39,260 bases of DNA from JBEKTY01 sp049515555 (GCA_049515555.1 JBEKTY010000069.1:1-39260), one strand, 5' to 3'. Counted from the first letter of the stretch, positions 1 to 6,833 are shown. The notes: generated by a model from the letters alone, not told the origin. Translations and numbers: made by a program.

Positions 1-104
1 AAAAGATCCGCGCCGAGGCCGGGGCTACGGCGGAAATCGTCGAGCGCCTCCACAAGCAACTCGCCGCGGAAGACAAGGCACAAGCCGAACCGCAATCAAA
101 CTGA
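1..104 (+). CDS. 3' end of an unidentified gene (cut by window edge)
   Basis: An open frame enters from the left edge (first full codon at 3) and stops with TGA at 102-104. The visible tail is about 33 residues, helical and charged, with a core reading EIVERLHKQLAAEDKAQAE. I do not recognise the family. The last three codons and the stop (Gln-Ser-Asn-stop) lie inside a repeat that recurs at 204-240 and, in reverse, at 39066-39096, so the C-terminus appears to be repeat-derived. A diverged copy of the same 3' end follows directly. Confidence 0.5.
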   Translation, partial: KIRAEAGATAEIVERLHKQLAAEDKAQAEPQSN

Positions 105-241
105 ATATTGAAAGTCTGACCCCGATGGTTCGGGGCTACGGCGGAAATCGTCGAGCGACTCCACAAGCAACTCGCCGCGGGAGACAAACTACAGGCGGAA
201 GGGCAATCAAACTGAATATTGAAAGTCTGACCCCGATGGTT
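21..241 (+). repeat. Tandem duplication of a gene 3' end, unit 111 bp
   Basis: Bases 21-131 and 132-241 are two head-to-tail copies of a 111-bp unit. Each holds the last 27 or so codons of the left-edge gene, its TGA stop (102-104 and 213-215), and a tail reading aatattgaaagtctgacccc. The unit is a multiple of three, so the frame is kept in copy 2, but copy 1 ends in its own stop, leaving copy 2 untranslated by that gene. The copies differ at several bases in the codons before the stop, so the duplication is not recent. Confidence 0.85.
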
Positions 242-384
242 ATGGTTCCAAGTCCAAGCTGCAAAACAGGTTTCACACTTGTCGATCACTCTAAGTATCG
301 AACACGCCTCGAAGGTGTTCGACAAGATGGCCTCCAGTAAGGAAAATGTGGGGATCAGGGATTGGGGGAGGGGGGAAGGGGGAA

Positions 385-426
385 GGCGGAGGGCGGAGGG
401 CGGAGAGCGGAAGGCGGAGGGCGGAA
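385..426. repeat. Heptamer tandem array, GGCGGAG x 6
   Basis: Six contiguous 7-nt units of the form GGCGGAG, with variants AGCGGAA and GGCGGAA, preceded by a looser purine-only tract from about 363. It abuts two other heptamer arrays (436-470 and 477-553). All three have the same period but unrelated sequence. Confidence 0.85.
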
Positions 427-435
427 GGGGAAAGT

Positions 436-470
436 GCAAATTGCAAAATGCAAAATGCAAATTGCAAAAT
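436..470. repeat. Heptamer tandem array, GCAAAWT x 5
   Basis: Five 7-nt units: GCAAATT, GCAAAAT, GCAAAAT, GCAAATT, GCAAAAT. It is markedly AT-rich against a GC-rich background, and lies between the GGCGGAG and CCAAGAC arrays. Confidence 0.85.
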
Positions 471-476
471 GAGAGC

Positions 477-553
477 CCAAGACCCAAGACCCAAGACCCA
501 AGACCCAAGACCCAAGACCCAAGACCAAAGACCAAAGACCCAAGACCCAAGGC
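477..553. repeat. Heptamer tandem array, CCAAGAC x 11
   Basis: Eleven 7-nt units of CCAAGAC. Two (526-539) read CAAAGAC and the last reads CCAAGGC. The array ends 19 nt before the start codon of the small membrane protein at 573, so a change in copy number would alter the leader of that gene but not its coding sequence. Because 7 is not a multiple of 3, the array carries no stop in several frames and inflates spurious ORFs across it. Confidence 0.9.
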
Positions 554-572
554 CCGAGTCGGAGATGCTGAA

Positions 573-866
573 ATGGGCGGTTGTTGTCTCGCGGTTCTGA
601 TCATGCTCGTAGGCCCACGGCTGTTCCTGGTGGCCGTGTGGCTGTTGACGAACTGGTATGCCGCCTTCGATTCGCGGTTGGTTGCCCTGTTGGGCTGGCT
701 CTTCCTGCCCTACACGTCGCTGGCCTGGATGTTCGTGTACTTCAACAACGCCGGCCAGGTTCAAGGGGGGTACTTGGTACTGTTGATCTTCGGCGTGCTC
801 CTGGACATCGGCGTTTTCTCGGGCGGCCACCGGGCGATGCGAGGCAGGCGCCCGGCCGGCGACTGA
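573..866 (+). CDS. Small integral membrane protein, unknown function
   Basis: Encodes 97 residues. The start is ATG 573 because GGAG at 561-564 sits 8 nt upstream and everything further 5' in this frame is heptamer array. About three hydrophobic segments are visible: residues 4-25 (CLAVLIMLVGPRLFLVAVWLL), about 35-55 (LVALLGWLFLPYTSLAWMFVYF) and about 64-80 (GYLVLLIFGVLLDIGVF), followed by a short basic tail. No catalytic motif is seen. It stands alone between repeat tracts. A membrane protein of unknown role is all that can be said. Confidence 0.7.
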   Translation: MGGCCLAVLIMLVGPRLFLVAVWLLTNWYAAFDSRLVALLGWLFLPYTSLAWMFVYFNNAGQVQGGYLVLLIFGVLLDIGVFSGGHRAMRGRRPAGD

Positions 867-912
867 GCCCGCCTTCCGAACGCTGTAGCGCCAGTGGTTT
901 GTAGCTTGCAGT

Positions 913-932
913 GCTAGCATTTCGATGCTAGC
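913..932 (+). terminator. Hairpin with UUCG tetraloop, possible terminator
   Basis: A perfect 8-bp stem (gctagcat / atgctagc) closed by TTCG, 46 nt after the stop of the small membrane protein. UUCG loops are unusually stable in RNA. No U-run follows, so factor-independent termination is uncertain. Confidence 0.35.
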
Positions 933-1043
933 TGCGTTATTCCCGGTGTTTTATGTGTGCGATGCAGCTCGCAAAATACGGGGCTCTCCGCGATTCTGTG
1001 AAAAGCACGTGGCGCCCCAACCGTCCCCGATCGAAACGTTGGC

Positions 1044-1108
1044 GGGTGCCACTGCTGGCTTGTCCGGCAGTGCTGAAGAGACGGTTGGGCAAGCCAACCG
1101 TGGCACCC
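1044..1108. repeat. Paired repeat, GGGTGCCAC family, mismatched arms
   Basis: The left arm 1044-1072 begins GGGTGCCACTGCTGGCTTG and is the same element as at 12776 and 36296. The right arm 1081-1108 ends CGTGGCACCC but has a different self-complementary core (CGGTTGG..CCAACCG in place of CTGCTGG..CCAGCAG). The outer 9 bp of the two arms pair. The rest of the stretch 867-1223 shows no gene and nothing else recognisable apart from the hairpin at 913. Confidence 0.8.
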
Positions 1109-1223
1109 GTTACTTCCGGTCGATCGCGCTGGTTTCCATGGTGACGGTCTGCACGCGGCGGCCGGCCCCCCACGCCCCCTGCCTTGCCTGTCTTGCCAAG
1201 CCAAGAATCCGTATTCCCTATAG

Positions 1224-1251
1224 TTGACAAAAGTTCACTATTGCGTATAAT
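1224..1251 (+). promoter_or_regulatory. Consensus sigma-70-type promoter of the csrA unit
   Basis: TTGACA at 1224-1229 and TATAAT at 1246-1251, both perfect hexamers, are separated by 16 bp. Transcription would begin near 1258, giving a very short leader before the ribosome binding site GGAGGG at 1262-1267. It is the clearest promoter in the window. Confidence 0.85.
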
Positions 1252-1275
1252 AAGCACTGTTGGAGGGAAAAAGCC

Positions 1276-1461
1276 ATGTTAGAAGGCAACACTCACGTCG
1301 AGGACCGGCGCGGCGGCCCGCCGCAGCAGATCGGCGACATCCTGGCCGAACTGCTGGCCCGCTACCAGAGCCGGTTCCCAAGTCCCCAGATCGAGCCACC
1401 CGTAGTCATGGAGGACCAGTCATGCTTGTTCTGTCCCGCAGAAATGGCGAGCGCATCCTGA
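1276..1461 (+). CDS. 61-residue leader ORF overlapping csrA
   Basis: The start ATG 1276 is preceded by GGAGGG at 1262-1267 (8-nt gap) directly under the consensus promoter, so it should be well translated. The product is soluble, with a helical stretch IGDILAELLARYQSRF at about residues 19-34; no family recognised. Its TGA (1459-1461) lies 40 nt inside csrA, in another frame, so ribosomes reading it cross the csrA ribosome binding site. The last dozen residues simply translate the csrA start region and are unlikely to be functional. It may work as a translation-coupling leader, a real small protein, or both. Confidence 0.55.
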   Translation: MLEGNTHVEDRRGGPPQQIGDILAELLARYQSRFPSPQIEPPVVMEDQSCLFCPAEMASAS

Positions 1462-1616
1462 TCGACGGCGGGATCACCGTGACCGTCATCAAGGTGCAAG
1501 GGCGGCAGGTCCGCCTGGGCATCGAGGCCCCCAAGGCGGTTGTCGTCACCCGGGGCGAGCTCCGCCGGAGAGGGCTGCCGGGGGCAACTGCCGTCGGCCA
1601 GGGGGCGGCGCTGTAG
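1422..1616 (+). CDS. csrA: CsrA/RsmA carbon storage regulator
   Basis: A 64-residue RNA-binding regulator, the usual length for CsrA. It starts MLVLSRRNGERI and keeps the family pattern: Leu4, the strand ITVTVIKVQGRQVRLGIEAPK at 18-38, and Arg44 in VVVTRGEL, the residue that contacts the GGA of target RNAs. The protein acts as a dimer, blocking or opening ribosome binding sites. ATG 1422 has GGAGGA at 1410-1415, 6 nt upstream. That site overlaps AUGGA (1408-1412), a match to the CsrA core ANGGA, so autorepression is plausible. Its 3' end overlaps the convergent glycosyltransferase gene by 71 nt. Confidence 0.93.
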   Translation: MLVLSRRNGERILIDGGITVTVIKVQGRQVRLGIEAPKAVVVTRGELRRRGLPGATAVGQGAAL

Positions 1617-2595
1617 CCAGCAGCGTGCACAGATAGTAGAGTAGCCGGCGGGCGGGGTCGAGGGCCGGGATGCCCAGCCGTGCCAGCTCTCGCAGCCGCC
1701 GGCAAGGATGGCCCGGTCGGTCCACCACCTGGCAGAAGCGGTCCAGAAGCTGCAAGGAATCGTCGTCGCCGGCTGAGCGTTGGCGCAGTCGGTCGCGCAG
1801 TGCCCGCACCTGCTCCCGCGACCGCCGGAAGTTCTGCACCCCGGTCTGCCATCGCCGGCGCCACCCGGGGCGTAGTGGGTTAAAGGTGGACCAGAATCCG
1901 CCCTGTCCGGTTACCGTGCCGGGGTGGCGGCGATAGAGGACCAGCGGCTCGGGGACCTGCGAGACGTGTCCCGCCGCGGCCGCGCAGAGGGCCACCCACC
2001 AATCGTACATGGCCACCGGGCTGGGCAGCGGCAGGGCCAGCTCGGCCAGCGGGCGGTTCAGCCCGCAGGCGCACCCCGAGGCGAAGTTCCTTCCCACGAG
2101 CGTCCGCAGCGGCCGGCCCGCGCCGTGGCGGAGCCGGCTGTAGGCCAGCAGCGAGGGGTGCAGCAGGCGCAGCCGGTGGTCCATGACGGCCAGGTCGCAA
2201 TAGACCAGGTGCGGCCGGCGACGGCCGGCGGACCACTCGCCTTCTTCCATCGACTGCATCTGCCGCCGGAGCTTCTCCGGCCGCCACACGTCGTCCTGAT
2301 CGGCGAAGAAGAGGTACTGTGCGCCGCGGCCCAGGGCCTCCTCCATCAACGCGGCGTAGTTGCCGCTGGGCCCCAGCCGGCCGCGGCCGTCCTCGATCAC
2401 GGCGATACGCTCGTCGGCGCCGGCCGCCTGGTGCAGCAACCCCGGGGTGGCGTCTGGCGAGCCGTCGTCGCGGGCCAGCAGCGTCCAGTCCCGCCGGGTC
2501 TGCAAGCGAATGCTCTCGACGAGCTGCGGCAGATACGCGGCGCCCCGGTAGGCGGCCAGCAAGAGGAAAATCGTCGGTTTGTCGTTGTGGCTCAC
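1546..2595 (-). CDS. GT2 family glycosyltransferase, rhamnosyltransferase-like
   Basis: Encodes 349 residues. Cytoplasmic inverting sugar transferase of the GT-A fold that adds a nucleotide-activated sugar to a growing surface glycan. It opens with IFLLLAAYRGAAYLPQLVES, followed by the nucleotide-binding DDGSPD at about residue 37 and ADQDDVW at about 84, the form typical of O-antigen rhamnosyltransferases. GTG 2595 is chosen because the upstream frame runs through the inverted repeat at 2609-2670; GAGGGC sits just before it. It follows an ABC exporter on the same strand, which supports a polysaccharide role. The last 24 or so residues are antisense to the csrA 3' end and may be fortuitous. 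Confidence 0.85.
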   Translation of the reverse strand: MSHNDKPTIFLLLAAYRGAAYLPQLVESIRLQTRRDWTLLARDDGSPDATPGLLHQAAGADERIAVIEDGRGRLGPSGNYAALMEEALGRGAQYLFFADQDDVWRPEKLRRQMQSMEEGEWSAGRRRPHLVYCDLAVMDHRLRLLHPSLLAYSRLRHGAGRPLRTLVGRNFASGCACGLNRPLAELALPLPSPVAMYDWWVALCAAAAGHVSQVPEPLVLYRRHPGTVTGQGGFWSTFNPLRPGWRRRWQTGVQNFRRSREQVRALRDRLRQRSAGDDDSLQLLDRFCQVVDRPGHPCRRLRELARLGIPALDPARRLLYYLCTLLATAPPPGRRQLPPAALSGGARPG

Positions 2596-2608
2596 GGCGC
2601 CCTCATAT

Positions 2609-2670
2609 TGTAGCCGGCACACGCCGTGTGCCGCCCGCACGCTTACGGCACACGGCGTGTGCCGGCTACA
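2609..2670. repeat. Perfect 24-bp inverted repeat, TGTAGCCGGCACAC family
   Basis: Arms 2609-2632 and 2647-2670 are exact reverse complements around a 14-nt loop. Each arm is itself near-palindromic (GGCACACGCCGTGTGCC). It separates the ABC ATPase gene from the glycosyltransferase in one minus-strand run, so it could attenuate or process the transcript. A degraded relative is at 16649-16680. Confidence 0.92.
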
Positions 2671-2704
2671 TTGGATATTGACCAACTCACTGTTGAGTTC
2701 GCCC

Positions 2705-3466
2705 TTACGCCGCCTGGCGCTGGCTGGTATCGGCGATGTGCTGCACGTAGGCGGCGACGGTTTCCTGCGGCGGGCCGGCCATGCGGATCCGCCCATGGTC
2801 CAGCCAAACGATGCGGTTGCAGAGCTTGGCCAGCGAATCCAGGTCGTGGCTCACGACGACCACGGCCTGGGCGCTGGAGATGAGGGCCCGCATCCGCTGC
2901 CGGGCCTTGGCCTGGAACGAAAGATCGCCGGCCGACAGCACCTCGTCGACCACCAGGATCTCCGGCTCGATGGCCGTGGCCACCGAGAAGGCCAGCCGCA
3001 CGAGCATGCCCGACGAGTAGTAGCGGACCGGCATGTCGAGGAACTGGCCCAGCTCGCTGAATTCGGCGATGTTCTGCATGCGGGCCTGGAGCGAGGTGGG
3101 GGTCTCGCCCTGCAGGTAGCTGCGATAGCGGATGTTGTCCCAGCCGCTGGCCTCGGGCTCGAAGCCCAGCGAGATGTCGAACAGGGCGCTGACGCGGCCC
3201 GTCACCCGCCGCCGGCCGGTGGTGGGCGGATAGATGCCGGCCAGCAGTTTCAGCAGCGTGCTCTTGCCCGCCCCGTTGTGGCCGATAATGCCCACCCGCT
3301 CGCCCTGGTCGACCGATAGATCGACGTGCTCCAGGGCCTGCACCTCGATGGTGTTCTGCTGCCGGCCGCGAAAGAGGCCGTGCAACATGTAATCCTTCAG
3401 GCTGGTGCGGCCGTGCCGGCGGACCCGGAAGAGCAGCCCGGCGTCGCTAAGCTCGATGAGTTTCAT
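2705..3466 (-). CDS. Polysaccharide ABC exporter ATPase (Wzt/KpsT/TagH type)
   Basis: Encodes 253 residues. Peripheral ATPase that powers export of a lipid-linked surface polysaccharide or similar glycan. Walker A is GHNGAGKST (62-70), the signature is the degenerate YSSGMLVRLAF (150-160) characteristic of the O-antigen/teichoic subfamily, Walker B is ILVVDE (170-175) and the switch His is in VVVVSHD (about 207). ATG 3466 fits the family N-terminus. No C-terminal carbohydrate-binding domain is present, unlike the long Wzt forms that recognise a chain terminator. The partner permease lies immediately upstream, with a hairpin repeat between them. Confidence 0.93.
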   Translation of the reverse strand: MKLIELSDAGLLFRVRRHGRTSLKDYMLHGLFRGRQQNTIEVQALEHVDLSVDQGERVGIIGHNGAGKSTLLKLLAGIYPPTTGRRRVTGRVSALFDISLGFEPEASGWDNIRYRSYLQGETPTSLQARMQNIAEFSELGQFLDMPVRYYSSGMLVRLAFSVATAIEPEILVVDEVLSAGDLSFQAKARQRMRALISSAQAVVVVSHDLDSLAKLCNRIVWLDHGRIRMAGPPQETVAAYVQHIADTSQRQAA

Positions 3467-3484
3467 GGCCCGCAACCGTTCCCT

Positions 3485-3564
3485 AGGAAAAAGGGGACAG
3501 GCACCTTTTGTGCGAAGCACCCGAAGGGCCGTGGGCGGCAAAAGGTGCCTGTCCCCTTTTTCCT
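3485..3564. repeat. Perfect 25-bp inverted repeat, GGGGACAGGCACC family
   Basis: Arms 3485-3509 and 3540-3564 pair perfectly around a 30-nt loop. The core AAAAGGGGACAGGCACCTTTT recalls targets of REP-associated tyrosine transposases, though no such transposase is in the window. One end lies a single base from the stop codon of the ABC permease and the other 18 nt before the ATPase start. Confidence 0.92.
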
Positions 3565-3565
3565 T

Positions 3566-4348
3566 TCACAAATAGAACACCAGCCGCCGCTCGCACCATT
3601 TGAGCATCGCCGCCGCCACGCCCAGCGTAGCCAGGGTGACCAGCAGGCTCAGGCCGACGATCTGCGGCGTGGGCAGCCGCCCTTCCAAAAGCGGCGGGCG
3701 GATCAACTCGATCATCACGGCCAGCGGATTGAACTGCACCGCCCAGCCCAGGTTGCGGCCGCCGAGCACGCTGGGCGGATAGATGATCGGCGTCATGTAA
3801 AACAGGATTTGCAGCAGGATCTCCAGCAGGTGCTGCGTATCGTGGAACAGCACGTTGAGCACGCCCGTACATACGGCCAGCGACCAGCCGAAGATCATTA
3901 GCAGCACTAGCGCGGGGACCAGGCCTGCCAGGGCCGGCAGGCTGCCCACCCCTTTCAGGCACCAGATCAGCACTGCCGCCACGCTCAGCCCGATCAGGAA
4001 ATGATAGCCCGCGCTCAAGGTCGTCCGCAGCGGATAGATGGCCAGCGGCACCCGATGCTGACGGATGTACGACTCGCCAACCAGAAAGGTCTGGCAGCCG
4101 TGGTTGATCACCGTGGTAATGAAACCCCAGAACGTGAGGCCGATCAGCAGGAAGGGGGCATAGTCGCGATACCCTACCCCGAAGACCTGGGCGAAGACGG
4201 CGCACAATACGATGGTGGTGGCCACCGGCTGCAACAGCGACCACCCCAGGCCGAAGAGCGACCGCCGATACCGGCTTCGCAAGTCGTTGCGCACCAGGGC
4301 GAGCCAGAAGTGGCGAATCCGCCAGATGTTAGTCAGGTACGCGAGCAT
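3566..4348 (-). CDS. Polysaccharide ABC exporter permease (Wzm/KpsM/TagG type)
   Basis: Encodes 260 residues, usual length for ABC-2 permeases of this class. It has a cytoplasmic N-terminus with LVRNDLRSRYRRSLFGLGWSLLQP, the amphipathic interface helix and entry motif typical of O-antigen exporters, then six or so membrane spans (for example residues 43-62, 70-90, 117-136, 148-170, 181-199, 229-250). NPLAVMIELIRPPLLEG near the C-terminus is also family-typical. ATG 4348 has AAGAGG 5 nt upstream. It forms the channel for the ATPase encoded downstream. The 287 bp upstream of it (4349-4635) show no gene or clear signal. Confidence 0.93.
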   Translation of the reverse strand: MLAYLTNIWRIRHFWLALVRNDLRSRYRRSLFGLGWSLLQPVATTIVLCAVFAQVFGVGYRDYAPFLLIGLTFWGFITTVINHGCQTFLVGESYIRQHRVPLAIYPLRTTLSAGYHFLIGLSVAAVLIWCLKGVGSLPALAGLVPALVLLMIFGWSLAVCTGVLNVLFHDTQHLLEILLQILFYMTPIIYPPSVLGGRNLGWAVQFNPLAVMIELIRPPLLEGRLPTPQIVGLSLLVTLATLGVAAAMLKWCERRLVFYL

Positions 4349-4635
4349 GGACCTCTTGCCGGATGGGAACCCGCAAGGACAGGAAGCTGGGTAAGATCGA
4401 GCCGTATGGGCAAAATCGTGTGGGCCGGATTCTAACCCGCCAGGCACCCTCGGATCAAGCCCAAACTCCCTGAATCCGGGTGGCTTGGGGTGGCCGGGTG
4501 GCCTCGGATAGATCGGCTAGGCCCTGGTCCCGGTACCAAGCCGGTCCATAAACGACGGCTCCGCTTCTTCGCGTCGCCAACGGTGGGCGCGGCGGCCGGT
4601 CGCAGGCCGATCCGGTGCAGCCGGACTTTGCGACG

Positions 4636-4977
4636 CTACGCGGTGTCGGGTCTATCCTGGGGCTCAGCCATCCCCTGGGTCAACGCATCTATCTTCTGCC
4701 AGTCGAATAGCTCCTGTTGGATCGGCCAGAGGCGTACTGCCCGCAAGGCGATCCCCAAATCTCGGAGTGCGGCGCCCAGGCAGATTCCAGCCACGAGCGC
4801 GGCCACAGGGCTTGGCAGGCCCACGGCATCCAAGGCCACAACACTCACCACCCCCAGCGGAACAAGCGAAGGCAGGCTTCCCCAATGCAGAAGCAGGCTG
4901 GCAACGGTCGGCGGTCTGAGCCGTGCCTTGTTGAGTTTCTTTAAGACCATAAGCAATAGGCGGTCGTTACGATTCAT
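4636..4977 (-). CDS. Small membrane protein, unknown function
   Basis: Encodes 113 residues. Starts MNRNDRLLLMVLKKLNKARL; ATG 4977 has GGAG about 9 nt upstream, and the frame further 5' runs into an octamer array. Two hydrophobic segments are visible, about residues 31-47 (LPSLVPLGVVSVVALDAVGL) and 53-72 (PVAALVAGICLGAALRDLGI), then a soluble tail with WPIQQELFDWQKIDALTQG. No family recognised. It follows the phosphate transport pair on the same strand after 151 nt holding a tandem repeat, so co-transcription is possible but not shown. Confidence 0.65.
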   Translation of the reverse strand: MNRNDRLLLMVLKKLNKARLRPPTVASLLLHWGSLPSLVPLGVVSVVALDAVGLPSPVAALVAGICLGAALRDLGIALRAVRLWPIQQELFDWQKIDALTQGMAEPQDRPDTA

Positions 4978-5074
4978 TTGACTGATCTCCGCGGCTCGTG
5001 CGAACCGTGCCACCGCGCCCCATTGTACTGCTCGCACGGAGGGGGCTTCAACCTGGGGTCGGCCGCGCGCACCG

Positions 5075-5122
5075 CCAAATCCCCAAATCCCCAAATCCCC
5101 AAATCCCCAAATCCCCAAATCC
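5075..5122. repeat. Octamer tandem array, CCAAATCC x 6
   Basis: Six exact 8-nt units. On the other strand it reads GGATTTGG, close to the GGATTTAG/GGATTTGG array at 18171-18202. It lies 6 nt beyond the stop codon of the PiT gene. Confidence 0.92.
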
Positions 5123-5128
5123 CTCCCA

Positions 5129-6184
5129 TCACACCGGCCAGACGAGCCGGTGTAAGGCGTAGCCCAAAAGCGCGGTGGCGGGCACGGTGAGGATCCAGGC
5201 CCAGACCAAACGGGTCACGATGCTCCATTTCACGGCGTTCAGCCGCCGCGTGGCGCCCACGCCCATGATCGAAGCGGAGATCACGTGCGTGGTGGAGAGC
5301 GGGATACCCAGGGCACTGGCCACCTGGATCACGCCGGCGGCGGCCGTCTCGGCGGCGAAGCCGTGGATGGGCTGAAGCCGCACGATGCGGTGCCCCAGGG
5401 TGCGGATGATCCGCCAACCGCCGGCGGCCGTGCCCGCCGCCATGGTCAGCGAGCAGACGATCTTGACCCAAAGGGCCACCGCGAAGACGGGCGTGTGCAG
5501 GAAGCCCAGCCAGGCCGGCAGCCGCTCGAACACGCCCTGTTGCGTGGCGGTCCACAGCGTCAGGGCGAGGATTCCCATAGTCTTCTGGGCGTCGTTCGTG
5601 CCGTGGCTCAGGGCCATCAGCGATGCGCTGGCCAGTTGCAGTCGGCCGAAGGCCCGGTTGACGCGGTGCGGCCGGCTGTTGCGCAACAGGAGCATCAGCC
5701 CGCCCATCAGCAGGAACCCCAGCACCAACCCCACCAGCGGCGAGGTGACCATCGGCAGCACGACCTTGGGCAGCAGTCCCTCCCAGCCGTGCGCGGTCCG
5801 CACCGACCAATGGATGACGGAGAAGTTGCCGCCGGCCGCAGCCACGGTCGCGCCGCACAGGCCGCCGATCAGGGCGTGGCTGGAGCTGGAAGCCAAGCCG
5901 TGCCACCAGGTCAGCAGGTTCCAAGCTATGGCGGCCAGCACGGCGCACAGCACCACGGGCGGCCGAACGATGCCCGTATCGACCAGTCCCGTGCCGATGG
6001 TTGCGGCCACGGCGGTGCCCAGCATGGCCCCCAGCAGGTTGCAGACGGCCGCCAGCACGATCGCTTGCCGCGGGCTGAGCACGCGGGTGGAGACCACGGT
6101 GGCGATGGCGTTGGCCGTATCGTGGAAGCCGTTGATGTACTCGAAGAGCAACCCGCACAGGACGATGCACAACACGAGCGTCAT
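5129..6184 (-). CDS. pit: PiT family inorganic phosphate transporter
   Basis: Encodes 351 residues. Inner-membrane low-affinity phosphate symporter. Both halves of the PiT signature are seen: GFHDTANAIA at 19-28 and SHGTNDAQK at 193-201, with about ten membrane spans and the loop STTHVISASIMGVG in the C-terminal half. Length is on the short side for PiT proteins, as in the forms paired with DUF47. ATG 6184 is the first start after the DUF47 stop, only 19 nt away, so the two genes are surely one operon with the DUF47 gene first. Confidence 0.95.
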   Translation of the reverse strand: MTLVLCIVLCGLLFEYINGFHDTANAIATVVSTRVLSPRQAIVLAAVCNLLGAMLGTAVAATIGTGLVDTGIVRPPVVLCAVLAAIAWNLLTWWHGLASSSSHALIGGLCGATVAAAGGNFSVIHWSVRTAHGWEGLLPKVVLPMVTSPLVGLVLGFLLMGGLMLLLRNSRPHRVNRAFGRLQLASASLMALSHGTNDAQKTMGILALTLWTATQQGVFERLPAWLGFLHTPVFAVALWVKIVCSLTMAAGTAAGGWRIIRTLGHRIVRLQPIHGFAAETAAAGVIQVASALGIPLSTTHVISASIMGVGATRRLNAVKWSIVTRLVWAWILTVPATALLGYALHRLVWPV

Positions 6185-6203
6185 GGGGGCCACCCGAAGC
6201 GGC

Positions 6204-6833
6204 TCACGAATTCTTGAGCGCGATCTGGAAGACAATGTTGCCCGCGTCCCGGCAGCGGTCGATGATCTTCTCCAACATTTCGATCAGGTCCCGCGTGACG
6301 ATCATTTCGCGCGGCTCGTAAGCCCCGCCGTACAGGTCGACGAGCAGCTCCTGCATCAGTTTGTCGGCCTCGCCCTCGTAACGCTGCAAGTTCTGGTTCT
6401 GCTCTTGCACCTTCTCCAGGCGGGGCCCATGCCGCAGCTCGCGCACCATGTGGCAGAGCATCTCGGCCCCCTGCTCGATCAGCGCCACCTGCCTGGCAAG
6501 GAACGCCGAGCGGACGGAAGCCCGTGAAGACAGCAGCCGCTGGGCCGACTTCTTGGCCACCTTGGTAATCCGGCTGAGGGCGTCGGATAGCGATTCGATG
6601 TCCTCGCGCTCCAGGGGAGTGATGAACGTGCTGCACACCATCGCCGTCAGCTCCTGGTGGATCTGCTTCTCTTGCCGGCGAATAACAATGAGTTTTTCCA
6701 GGCCCTGCCCGTCCTGCGGTGTATTTACCAACTCGGCCAACGCTTGGACCGATTGGCGTGCCTCGTCCGCGCCGCCTTCCAGAAGGTCGAAGAACCGGCT
6801 GCCGCGACTAATCAGCCGTTGGAGGGAGAACAT
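6204..6833 (-). CDS. DUF47 (PhoU-like) phosphate transport accessory protein
   Basis: Encodes 209 residues. Cytoplasmic all-helical PhoU-like protein of the DUF47/YkaA family, which is commonly encoded next to PiT transporters and thought to regulate them. The sequence starts MFSLQRLISRGSRFFDLLEGG and shows family features such as RRQEKQIHQELTAMVCSTFITPLEREDIESL and, near the C-terminus, IEMLEKIIDRCRDAGNIVFQIALKNS. ATG 6833 follows GGGTGG. It is the first gene of the phosphate operon, with a possible promoter at 6917-6945. Confidence 0.92.
   Translation of the reverse strand: MFSLQRLISRGSRFFDLLEGGADEARQSVQALAELVNTPQDGQGLEKLIVIRRQEKQIHQELTAMVCSTFITPLEREDIESLSDALSRITKVAKKSAQRLLSSRASVRSAFLARQVALIEQGAEMLCHMVRELRHGPRLEKVQEQNQNLQRYEGEADKLMQELLVDLYGGAYEPREMIVTRDLIEMLEKIIDRCRDAGNIVFQIALKNS

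Noticed and set aside
279..572. N-terminal extension of the small membrane protein through the heptamer arrays
   Set aside because: The extension is only translated repeat, and ATG 573 has its own ribosome binding site.
4490..4981. 163-codon plus-strand frame
   Set aside because: It is antisense to the small membrane protein at 4636-4977, which has the better start and hydrophobic pattern.
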